NCBI GenBank assembly: GCA_020425915.1
Contig: JAGQQZ010000037.1
Coordinates: 1 to 6,751 of the forward strand
Reading direction: 5' to 3'
Length of the DNA stretch: 6,751 nt
DNA from: Planctomycetota bacterium
GTDB lineage: Bacteria > Planctomycetota > UBA1135 > UBA2386
Positions within the stretch are counted from its first letter, which is position 1; every line of letters begins with the position of its first letter. Under the pieces are notes generated by a model. That model ran no database searches. It was not told the DNA's origin and saw only the letters and a program-made list of their open reading frames with translations. This document shows, piece by piece, positions 1 through 5,350 of this stretch. Made by a program: the position numbers and the translations under genes.

Positions 1-45
1 CCCATCGCGTCGGTCGCCCTGCGGGCGAGCGACCGACGCGATGGG
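1..45. repeat. Perfect 17-bp inverted repeat (strong hairpin), possible terminator
   Basis: The 17 bases at 1-17 (CCCATCGCGTCGGTCGC) are the exact reverse complement of 29-45, with an 11-base loop between them. The repeat lies about 65 bases beyond the stop codon of the leftward lipoprotein gene, so it could end that transcript or a rightward transcript entering from outside the window. No T-run follows on the right side, and the left side is cut by the window edge, so a classical intrinsic terminator cannot be confirmed. It could equally be one copy of a dispersed extragenic palindrome. The arms may extend beyond the left edge. The inverted repeat is certain; its role is not. Confidence 0.6.
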
Positions 46-68
46 TGACGGGGCGGGCGAGGGGAAGC

Positions 69-91
69 CTCGCTCCGCTTCGGAGCCCGAG
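69..91. repeat. Small hairpin downstream of the lipoprotein gene
   Basis: GCTCCG (72-77) pairs with CGGAGC (81-86) around a 3-base loop. The stem continues as CTC (69-71) with GAG (89-91) across a 2-base bulge. It sits between the lipoprotein stop and the larger hairpin at 1-45. No T-run follows on either strand. It may protect the 3' end of the lipoprotein mRNA or assist termination, or be incidental in such GC-rich DNA. Confidence 0.3.
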
Positions 92-109
92 CCGAGGAAG
101 CTCCCGAGG

Positions 110-670
110 TCAGTGAGCCGCTCGCACCGCTCGCACCACCCCCGCCACTTCTCTCACTTCCCGATAATCCGACCCATCCTCCGTGCACTCGACGTAGACC
201 TGGCGGTCCGTCGACCACATCCGAAACCGATTCGGTCCATCGCCCTGCACGAACGCCACGACCCGCGCGTCTCCGCTCCGCTGCGCGACTGCCGGCGGCA
301 ACTCCGCGCGCTCCACCGTGTGGACGCGTTCGATCACCACTCCGTCCGGATCCACCCGAACCGACCGATGCACGCCCTCGGGATCGCCGACGAACGCGTA
401 GTAGCTCATCGAATCCGAGTGCCAGGTCCGCAGCACGACGGTCGGGTTCTCCGCGCCGAGGATGGACTCGATCGCGAACCGCGCTCGGCGCGGTACGTCG
501 TCGATGCCACACGGCTCCGACCAGCCGCGGATGTGCTTGCCCTCGATCTCGATTCGGAGCTGTCCGCCAGCCGGTGCGCGCCAGATCGCGGCCTGCACTT
601 CGGCCGGGATCACCGGCGCCGCGGAACACGAAGCGAGGACGACTACGAGGATCGACGACCGCAGCAACAT
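110..670 (-). CDS. Lipoprotein with two PepSY-like repeats, function unknown
   Basis: Predicted 186-aa exported lipoprotein. The N-terminus has a basic residue (R4), a hydrophobic stretch (about residues 7-13) and a lipobox LASC with the lipidated Cys at residue 15. Ser follows the Cys, which by the enterobacterial Lol rule would favour the outer membrane. The mature part resembles PepSY-like domains: a helix-like IPAEVQAAI (21-29), strands at 38-43, an acidic-aromatic strand SYYAFVG (89-95), then VRVDPDGVVIERV (104-116). This runs into a second LPPAV helix start (124-128) and further strands to about 175. This is pattern recognition of an alternating helix/strand layout, not a database match. 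PepSY proteins often inhibit or assist proteases or sense the envelope, but nothing here shows a ligand. Besides C15 there are two cysteines, C54 and C162. I chose ATG at 670 over the upstream in-frame TTG at 706, because the signal peptide starts cleanly at 670 and the TTG would add 12 polar residues. There is no Shine-Dalgarno before 670. The gene is divergent from the cyclodeaminase. Confidence 0.75.
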   Translation of the reverse strand: MLLRSSILVVVLASCSAAPVIPAEVQAAIWRAPAGGQLRIEIEGKHIRGWSEPCGIDDVPRRARFAIESILGAENPTVVLRTWHSDSMSYYAFVGDPEGVHRSVRVDPDGVVIERVHTVERAELPPAVAQRSGDARVVAFVQGDGPNRFRMWSTDRQVYVECTEDGSDYREVREVAGVVRAVRAAH

Positions 671-677
671 GGCGGTC

Positions 678-706
678 AGTATCCGCTCGTCGTCCGGACG
701 CAGCAA
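678..706 (-). promoter_or_regulatory. Candidate promoter of the lipoprotein gene (near-leaderless)
   Basis: On the minus strand TTGCTG (706-701) and GATACT (683-678) are separated by exactly 17 bases. They match the sigma-70 -35 and -10 consensus at 3 of 6 and 4 of 6 positions. The expected transcription start is at 671-670, on or one base before the ATG at 670, which fits the lack of a ribosome binding site. A perfect 10-bp palindrome CGTCCGGACG (691-700) sits in the spacer and could be an operator half or chance. This is inference from spacing only. Confidence 0.3.
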
Positions 707-772
707 TCGACCGCGTCACGGAAACCTGCGTGGCGCGCGACGCGTGCTGCGGGTATTCATGTTCTGGCAACT

Positions 773-777
773 GGAGG
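773..777 (+). promoter_or_regulatory. Ribosome binding site of the cyclodeaminase gene
   Basis: GGAGG lies 9 bases before the ATG at 787, a good Shine-Dalgarno position. It decides the start, because the reading frame stays open upstream to at least 574 but the upstream part has no family resemblance. It is the only clear Shine-Dalgarno I see among the starts in this window. Confidence 0.7.
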
Positions 778-786
778 CTTCCGAAG

Positions 787-1422
787 ATGATCACCACCGA
801 TCAGTCGATCCATGACTTCGTCGAGTCGCTCGCGGCGCGAACGCCGACACCGGGCGGTGGTTCTGCCGGTGGTTGTGCCGCCGCGATGGGGGCCGCCCTG
901 CTCTCGATGGCGGGACGCTTCTCGCAGGGCAAGAAGCACTCCGAGGCGGACGCCGAGGATCGACTCGAGCGGGTCCTTGCCGTGCTCGACGACAAGCGCG
1001 CGGCGTTGCTGCCGATGATCGAGCGTGACGCTTCGGCGTTCGAACTCGTGACCGAGGCCTACCGCTTGCCGAAGGGCGACGCGCAGGCGGTCGAGATCCG
1101 CACGCGGGCGATCCAGGAGGCGTTGCGTGGCGCGATGGCGGTTCCCGAGGAAACGCTCTGCCTGATTCGCGACGTCCTCGTCGAGTTCGCCGACGTGGTC
1201 ACTCTGATCGGACGCAACATCGTCAGCGACGTGGGCTCGGGAACCTCCCTGCTCGAAGCCGCGGCGTCGATGGCGAAGCTCAACGTCCAGATCAACATGG
1301 CGTACCTCGAGGATCGCGACCTCGCGAGCGCGGCCGGTGAGCGCATCCTCGCCGTCATGGCCGAGATCGAGGAGCACGCTCGGCGCAACCACCGCATCGT
1401 GCGGCAGTTGCTCGAGAACTGA
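787..1422 (+). CDS. fchA: Formimidoyltetrahydrofolate cyclodeaminase (FTCD_C/FchA family)
   Basis: A 211-aa stand-alone cyclodeaminase, about the usual bacterial FchA length. The family converts 5-formimidoyltetrahydrofolate to 5,10-methenyltetrahydrofolate and ammonia (EC 4.3.1.4). This recovers the one-carbon unit from histidine or purine breakdown into the cytoplasmic folate pool. Family marks are the signature TPTPGGGSAGG (residues 19-29) and a long helical stretch with RDASAFELV (80-88) followed by the AYRLPK turn (91-96). A C-terminal block with SDVGSG (147-152) and LNVQIN (165-170) follows. The protein is soluble and mostly helical with no signal peptide. In mammals this domain is the C-terminal half of bifunctional FTCD; here there is no formiminotransferase domain or neighbour. 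No hut or folate gene lies in the window, so the pathway partner is unknown. The 3' end nearly touches the convergent ATPase gene. The family assignment is firm. The exact in vivo substrate is inferred, since FTCD_C paralogues are not all tested. Confidence 0.9.
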   Translation: MITTDQSIHDFVESLAARTPTPGGGSAGGCAAAMGAALLSMAGRFSQGKKHSEADAEDRLERVLAVLDDKRAALLPMIERDASAFELVTEAYRLPKGDAQAVEIRTRAIQEALRGAMAVPEETLCLIRDVLVEFADVVTLIGRNIVSDVGSGTSLLEAAASMAKLNVQINMAYLEDRDLASAAGERILAVMAEIEEHARRNHRIVRQLLEN

Positions 1423-1437
1423 GGCTCAGCGCTCGGG
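1411..1437. terminator. Imperfect palindrome over the convergent stop codons, possible bidirectional terminator
   Basis: CTGAG (1419-1423) and CTCAG (1425-1429) are mirror arms around one base and contain the TGA stop codons of both convergent genes. Outside a symmetric 2x2 mismatch the pairing resumes as CGAG (1413-1416) with CTCG (1432-1435), extended by a wobble and a C-G pair. As RNA it would fold on either strand with a loop of about 3 bases. No T-run follows on either side, so factor-independent termination is doubtful. The inner symmetry partly follows from two TGA codons facing each other. Confidence 0.25.
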
Positions 1438-3705
1438 CGCGAGCCGGTGGTGCGACAGGATCCGCGGCAGGTCCGCCAACGGCACCACGCCGTCGCGGAC
1501 GAGTTCGAGCGCACGTTCGCGCAGCGTCACCATGTCGCCCTGCAGCGCGACGCGACGGAGGTCGGCGGTCGGTTCGCCGCGCGAGATCGCATCGCGGAGC
1601 GCGTCGTCGATCGGCAGGAATTCGAGCACGGCCGTCCGGCCGGAGGTTCCCGTGCCGCGGCAGCGCGAGCATCCGCGTCCGCGGTAGCTTGTGATCGTCG
1701 GAACTCGCTCGTCGGGGAACAGTTCGGCGACGAGCGCCGGATCCGGCGCGGCTTCGACCTTGCACGACGAACAGATCCGTCGCGCGAGTCGCTGTGCGAG
1801 CACTCCTTGGAGTTCGGTCGCGAGGCCGGAGGCGTCCTGCCCGAGATCGGTCAGGCGCTGGATGACGTCCGTGGTCTCGTTGCAGTGCATCGTGGCGAGG
1901 ACGAGGTGTCCGGTGCGCGACGCACGCAGCGCCTGCTTCGCCGTTTCGGAGTCGCGGATCTCGCCGATCAGGATCACGTCCGGGTCGAGTCGCAAGAACG
2001 AGCGCACGGCCTCGGCGAAACCGAGGCCGGCGGCCGTGTTGACCTCGGATTGCTGGACTCCCTCGACCGTGTGTTCGACCGGGTCCTCGATCGTCACGAC
2101 TTTGCGGGTGCCGTCGGCGGCGAGTACGCGCAAGCCGCTGTAGAGCGTCGTCGACTTGCCGGAGCCGGTCGGGCCGACGACGAGCACGATGCCAGACGGG
2201 TTCTCGAGCACGCGGCGATAGCGGCGCGCGCACTCCGCCGAGAACCCGAGATCCTCGATGCCCTGCACGGTCGACTGTCGCGGGAGGATCCGGATCACCG
2301 CGTTCTCGCCCGACAGCGTGCCCTGCGTCTGGATGCGCAGGTCGTAGTGCCGATGGTGGATGCGGATGTGCATCGCACCACCCTGCGGCAGTCGTCGCTC
2401 CGAGATGTCCATGCCGGCCTGGACCTTGAACACGTTCACGAGACGCGTCATGCCCGGCTTGTCGATCACGGTGTCGTGCGGGTAGAGGCAGCCGTCGATG
2501 CGTAGTCGGACGATCGGGCCTGAGCGACCGTGCTCGAGGTGGATGTCGCTGGCGCGCCGCGTGACCGATTCGAGCATCAGGGACTCGAACAGCATCCAGG
2601 CCTGATCCTCGATCCCGCCGCCGCCTTGATCGGTTGGCGCCGAGTTGTCGAGCACGACGACGTCTGCGCGGCTCGTCGGTGTTTGCGCGTCCGGCTCCGT
2701 CTCCTTGTCGTCGCGCTTCGACGGTCCGGACTCCGCGAGCGCGATCGCCATCCACAGTCGACGGTAGTCGGTCGGGCTGACGAGGAACGGGCAGACCTGC
2801 CGCGGCTGGATCGCCTGCGCGAGATCGGCGAGGTCGGTCTCCGGCTTCGTGATCGCGACGATCGCGTGGTTGTCGATGACCTTCAGCGGCAGGATGCCCT
2901 GGTGTTCGAGGAACTTGCGCGGCAGCGAGCGCGCGAGCTCGAAGTCGAGGTCCTCGACGAGGGCGTCCACGGAGGCGTAGCCCAGTCCGAAGTGGAGCGC
3001 CGTCGCGACGATCAGGTCCGATTCGTCCACCAGGCCGGCGTCCCGCAGATGGGTGGCGAGCTCGATCGGGTCGTCGACCGACGCGAGCTGATCGTCGATC
3101 GCTCCGTCCGGTAGCACCCGCATGCTCTCGAGGAGCTCGGTCAGGGTCGAATGCGTGCGGACGTTGCCGAGTCGTCGGGTCTGGATCTCACCGTTCGGCA
3201 TGCGGTGTTCGCAGTCGATCCGCCCGCTGCGACCCGAGCGGGCGAGCGTGACGAGGCGGCCGCCGAAGCCGATCTGCGTGCGCAGGTTCGGGATCGAGCG
3301 GTGTGCCGACCCGTCGGTCAGGATCGCGTGGAACGGTCCGTGCCCGTCCCAGGCGTCGAGCCGCGCGGCATGACGCACGCGCACGTTCGAGATGCTCTCG
3401 TTGCGCAGGTGCTTGCGGAGTCCTTCCGCGGCGGCCTCGGTCGTCTCGACGACGTGCACGACCTCGACCAGACGAGCCAGGACCTCGACCAGGAACGTGC
3501 TGTGCATCCCGGCGACGAGCACCTTGCTGTCGGATTCGAGCGCCGCGGCGTCGAGCAGCGTGAAGATCGTGCTGATCGGCAGCGGCGATGCGATCTGGTC
3601 GGGCGCCGGCAGGCGAGTGCCGAAACCCTCCATGCGACTGAACCGGCCGGGTGCGGAATCGCGCAGCGCGTGGCGCAGAGTGTCCTTCTCGATCGTGCTT
3701 CCCAC
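1426..3705 (-). CDS. GspE/PilB-type secretion/pilus ATPase with an N-terminal degenerate PCMT-like domain
   Basis: A 759-aa protein, well above the roughly 500-580 aa usual for GspE/PilB. Three parts follow in order. Residues about 10-183 resemble a protein-L-isoaspartate O-methyltransferase with a broken SAM loop. Residues about 184-312 resemble the GspE_N/MshEN domain. After a polar linker (about 323-363) comes the motor domain (364-755). The motor looks active: Walker A GPTGSGKST (511-519), Asp box TIEDPVE (538-544), Walker B DPDVILIGEIRD (574-585), His box TGHLVLATMH (598-607). A tetracysteine zinc site is formed by C645/C648 and C679/C682, followed by GRTAVLE. Family knowledge: hexameric cytoplasmic ATPases that drive pseudopilus or pilus assembly from the inner-membrane platform. 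No signal peptide or transmembrane segment is seen. No gsp or pil gene is adjacent, so type II secretion versus type IV pilus cannot be decided and I give no symbol. The start is GTG at 3705; it keeps the whole PCMT-like N-terminus. The next in-frame ATG at 3633 would cut into it. Neither start has a Shine-Dalgarno. Confidence 0.92.
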   Translation of the reverse strand: MGSTIEKDTLRHALRDSAPGRFSRMEGFGTRLPAPDQIASPLPISTIFTLLDAAALESDSKVLVAGMHSTFLVEVLARLVEVVHVVETTEAAAEGLRKHLRNESISNVRVRHAARLDAWDGHGPFHAILTDGSAHRSIPNLRTQIGFGGRLVTLARSGRSGRIDCEHRMPNGEIQTRRLGNVRTHSTLTELLESMRVLPDGAIDDQLASVDDPIELATHLRDAGLVDESDLIVATALHFGLGYASVDALVEDLDFELARSLPRKFLEHQGILPLKVIDNHAIVAITKPETDLADLAQAIQPRQVCPFLVSPTDYRRLWMAIALAESGPSKRDDKETEPDAQTPTSRADVVVLDNSAPTDQGGGGIEDQAWMLFESLMLESVTRRASDIHLEHGRSGPIVRLRIDGCLYPHDTVIDKPGMTRLVNVFKVQAGMDISERRLPQGGAMHIRIHHRHYDLRIQTQGTLSGENAVIRILPRQSTVQGIEDLGFSAECARRYRRVLENPSGIVLVVGPTGSGKSTTLYSGLRVLAADGTRKVVTIEDPVEHTVEGVQQSEVNTAAGLGFAEAVRSFLRLDPDVILIGEIRDSETAKQALRASRTGHLVLATMHCNETTDVIQRLTDLGQDASGLATELQGVLAQRLARRICSSCKVEAAPDPALVAELFPDERVPTITSYRGRGCSRCRGTGTSGRTAVLEFLPIDDALRDAISRGEPTADLRRVALQGDMVTLRERALELVRDGVVPLADLPRILSHHRLAPER
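3157..3678 (-). other. PCMT-like (isoaspartyl methyltransferase) domain, probably SAM-dead, fused to the ATPase
   Basis: This segment encodes residues about 10-183 of the ATPase. It follows the PCMT family from end to end. RLPAPDQIASP (31-41) stands where PCMTs have PLPIG...QTISQP, and Ser40 falls at the conserved active-site-loop Ser. KVLVAG (61-66) matches the first Rossmann strand and VLARLV (75-80) the following helix. VHVVET (83-88) matches the second strand with the ribose-binding acidic residue (E87). NVRVRHAARLDAW (107-119) matches NVHVRHGDGYxGW. HAILTDGSAH (126-135) and GFGGRLVTLA (146-155) match the later strands, and RMPNGEIQTRRLGNVR (168-183) matches the C-terminal strand pair. 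The glycine-rich loop E-x-G-x-G-S-G is replaced by AGMHST (65-70), so SAM binding is unlikely. The alignment is from memory of the family, not a computed search. A regulatory or protein-binding role is inference. Confidence 0.7.
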
Positions 3706-3711
3706 GATCGA
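3689..3711. promoter_or_regulatory. Perfect 9-bp inverted repeat across the ATPase start codon, candidate operator
   Basis: TCGATCGTG (3689-3697) and CACGATCGA (3703-3711) are exact reverse complements with a 5-base spacer. The repeat covers the GTG start codon (3705-3703) and the next codons, and directly abuts the -10-like GATAGT (3717-3712). Such a position suits a dimeric repressor blocking transcription start, or an RNA hairpin hiding the start codon. The protein-coding constraint on the first codons does not by itself produce symmetry that crosses the start. GATC-rich chance symmetry is possible in this genome. Confidence 0.4.
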
Positions 3712-3717
3712 ACTATC
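3712..3717 (-). promoter_or_regulatory. -10-like element of the ATPase gene (leaderless placement)
   Basis: GATAGT read on the minus strand matches 4 of 6 bases of TATAAT. Counting six bases to +1 puts the transcription start exactly on the G of the GTG codon at 3705. No convincing -35 hexamer is present at 16-18 bases upstream. Together with the missing Shine-Dalgarno this would fit a leaderless mRNA, but a six-base match alone is weak. Confidence 0.25.
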
Positions 3718-3779
3718 GGCGCATCGCGCGTCGATCCTCCCCCGCGCACGCTCGGCCCGGTGTCATGGTCGTCTCGTGG

Positions 3780-3808
3780 TCGACCGCCGTCTCGTTCACG
3801 GCTATCGT
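3780..3808 (+). promoter_or_regulatory. Candidate promoter of gpmI (leaderless placement)
   Basis: TCGACC (3780-3785) and TATCGT (3803-3808) are separated by exactly 17 bases. Each matches its sigma-70 consensus hexamer at 4 of 6 positions. Six bases after the -10 the expected transcription start falls on the A of the gpmI ATG at 3815. There is no Shine-Dalgarno before that ATG, which agrees with a leaderless start. The same intergenic stretch must also hold the promoter of the divergent ATPase gene. Confidence 0.35.
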
Positions 3809-3814
3809 GCCTCG

Positions 3815-5350
3815 ATGTCCCGAACCCCGGTCATCCTGGCGATTCTCGATGGCTTCGGCGAAGCCGCCGCCTGTCCGACGAACGCGATCACGAGCGCGGA
3901 ACCGAAGTTCTGGAACGACCTTCGCGAGGTGTATCCGTGGACCACGCTCGACTGCAGTGGCGAGGACGTCGGTCTGCCGTGCGGGCTCATGGGCAACTCC
4001 GAGGTCGGGCACCTCAACATCGGCGCCGGCAGGATCGTCTGGCAGGAGATCTCGCGCATCGACCGTTCGATCGAGGAGGGGCGCTTCTTCGACAACGAGG
4101 CGTTGCAGCGTGCGGTCGCAGCCGCGCGCGCTGGCGGCGGGAAGCTCCACCTGATCGGGCTCGTCAGCGACGGCGGCGTCCACAGTTCGGACCGGCACCT
4201 GTTCGCCTTGTTGGAGTTGGCGAAGCGCGCCGGGTTCGGCGGTGACCGTGTCGTCGTGCACGCTCTGCTCGATGGCCGGGACACGCCGCCCAAGTCGGCG
4301 ATCCGCTACCTCGAGGCGCTCGAGACCGAGTGCGCGAGGCAAGACGTCGGTCGGATCGGCTCGGTGTGTGGCCGGTTCTATGCGATGGATCGCGACAAGC
4401 GGTGGGAGCGGGTGCAGCGGGCCTACGACATGCTGACGATCGGCGACGCACTGTCCGCGCCGACGGCGATCGACGCCGTGCAGCAGGCGTACGCGCGCGG
4501 CGAGACCGACGAGTTCGTGCAGCCGACGATCGTCGGGGAGCACGGTCGCGATCGGATCGAGGACGGCGACGCGGTGATCTTCTTCAACTTCCGGACCGAT
4601 CGCGCGCGGGAGTTGACCGAGCCGTTCGTCATGGACGACTTCCACGGGTTCGAACGGCGCAAGCGGCCGCGCGTCGAGTTCGTGACGATGACGCGCTATC
4701 GCGACGACTTCCCGTGCCCGGTCGCGTTCCCGCCGAGCTACCTCAAGGGGATCTTCCCCGAGATCGTGAGCCGCGCCGGACTGACGCAGCTGCGGATCGC
4801 CGAGACCGAGAAGTACGCGCACGTGACGTTCTTCTTCTCGGGCGGGGACGAGGCCGAGTTCCCCGGCGAGCGACGCATCCTGATCCCGAGTCCGAAGGTC
4901 CGGACCTACGACGAGATGCCGTCGATGTCGGCCGAGGCCGTGACCGATGCTCTGCTGCAGCAGCTCGACAGCGACGAATGCCCGGACGTCGTGATCCTCA
5001 ACTACGCGAACGCGGACATGGTTGGCCACACCGGCAGCGTGCCGGCGTCGATCGCGGCCGTGAAGACGCTCGACCACTGCCTCTCGCGACTCGTTCCCAA
5101 GGTCGTCGAGCGCGGCGGCCACATCGCGATCACCGCGGACCATGGCAACGCCGAACAGATGGTCGACCTCGAGACCGGCGAACCGCACACCGCGCACACG
5201 ACGAACCCGGTGCCGTTCCTGATCGCGGGGCCAGGCGTGAAGGGTTCCACGATGAAGTCCGGCGGCCGGCTCTGTGACATCGCCACGACGTTGCTGCCGA
5301 TCCTCGGCCTCGACAAGGACCCCGGCATGGAAGGGGTGAACCTGCTGTGA
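3815..5350 (+). CDS. gpmI: 2,3-bisphosphoglycerate-independent phosphoglycerate mutase
   Basis: A 511-aa cytoplasmic glycolytic enzyme that interconverts 3- and 2-phosphoglycerate (EC 5.4.2.12) through a phosphoserine intermediate on a di-metal (typically Mn) centre; the length is normal for the family. It has the alkaline-phosphatase-superfamily phosphatase half with an inserted transferase domain. All expected metal ligands are visible: D12 (ILDGFG), the nucleophile S62 in GNSEVGHLNIGAGR (60-73), D401 and H405 (ADMVGH), D442 and H443 (TADHGN) and H461 (HTAHTTNP). Substrate-binding marks include SDGGVHSS (118-125), LDGRDTPP (152-159), GRFYAMDRD (186-194), FNFRTDRAR (257-265) and the Lys in TEKYAHVTFF (331-340). 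I chose ATG at 3815 because the family begins a few residues before the first strand and Ser62 and Asp12 then fall at their usual numbers. The frame is open upstream to 3392, but that part overlaps the ATPase gene and has no family match. It shares a 4-base overlap with the downstream peptidase. No frameshift or missing residue is seen. Confidence 0.97.
   Translation: MSRTPVILAILDGFGEAAACPTNAITSAEPKFWNDLREVYPWTTLDCSGEDVGLPCGLMGNSEVGHLNIGAGRIVWQEISRIDRSIEEGRFFDNEALQRAVAAARAGGGKLHLIGLVSDGGVHSSDRHLFALLELAKRAGFGGDRVVVHALLDGRDTPPKSAIRYLEALETECARQDVGRIGSVCGRFYAMDRDKRWERVQRAYDMLTIGDALSAPTAIDAVQQAYARGETDEFVQPTIVGEHGRDRIEDGDAVIFFNFRTDRARELTEPFVMDDFHGFERRKRPRVEFVTMTRYRDDFPCPVAFPPSYLKGIFPEIVSRAGLTQLRIAETEKYAHVTFFFSGGDEAEFPGERRILIPSPKVRTYDEMPSMSAEAVTDALLQQLDSDECPDVVILNYANADMVGHTGSVPASIAAVKTLDHCLSRLVPKVVERGGHIAITADHGNAEQMVDLETGEPHTAHTTNPVPFLIAGPGVKGSTMKSGGRLCDIATTLLPILGLDKDPGMEGVNLL

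Noticed and set aside
754..759. TATTCA as a -10 for the cyclodeaminase gene
   Set aside because: It matches the -10 consensus poorly and no acceptable -35 lies 16-18 bases upstream, so I cannot support a promoter there.
574..786. Upstream in-frame extension of the cyclodeaminase (start at 574)
   Set aside because: The extra 71 residues are Arg/Ser/Ala-rich, overlap the lipoprotein gene antisense and match nothing in FTCD_C proteins. The GGAGG at 773-777 fixes the start at 787.
1355..2755. Long open frame (466 codons) on the minus strand inside the ATPase gene
   Set aside because: It is Arg/Pro/Ala-rich low-complexity translation typical of an off-frame read of GC-rich coding DNA. It overlaps the ATPase motor domain in another frame and has no recognisable motif.
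3157..3678. Reading the ATPase N-terminus as an active isoaspartyl methyltransferase repair enzyme
   Set aside because: The glycine-rich SAM loop is replaced by AGMHST, so catalytic activity cannot be claimed.
3392..3814. Upstream in-frame extension of gpmI (start at 3392)
   Set aside because: It overlaps the ATPase gene antisense and would shift the catalytic Ser from residue 62, its normal place.
3151..4245. Open plus-strand frame of 364 codons across the ATPase/gpmI intergenic region
   Set aside because: It runs antisense to the PCMT-like domain and then out of frame through gpmI. No domain or ribosome binding site is visible.
3713..5197. Open frame of 494 codons opposite gpmI
   Set aside because: It is antisense to a well-conserved gpmI and has shadow-like composition and no motif.
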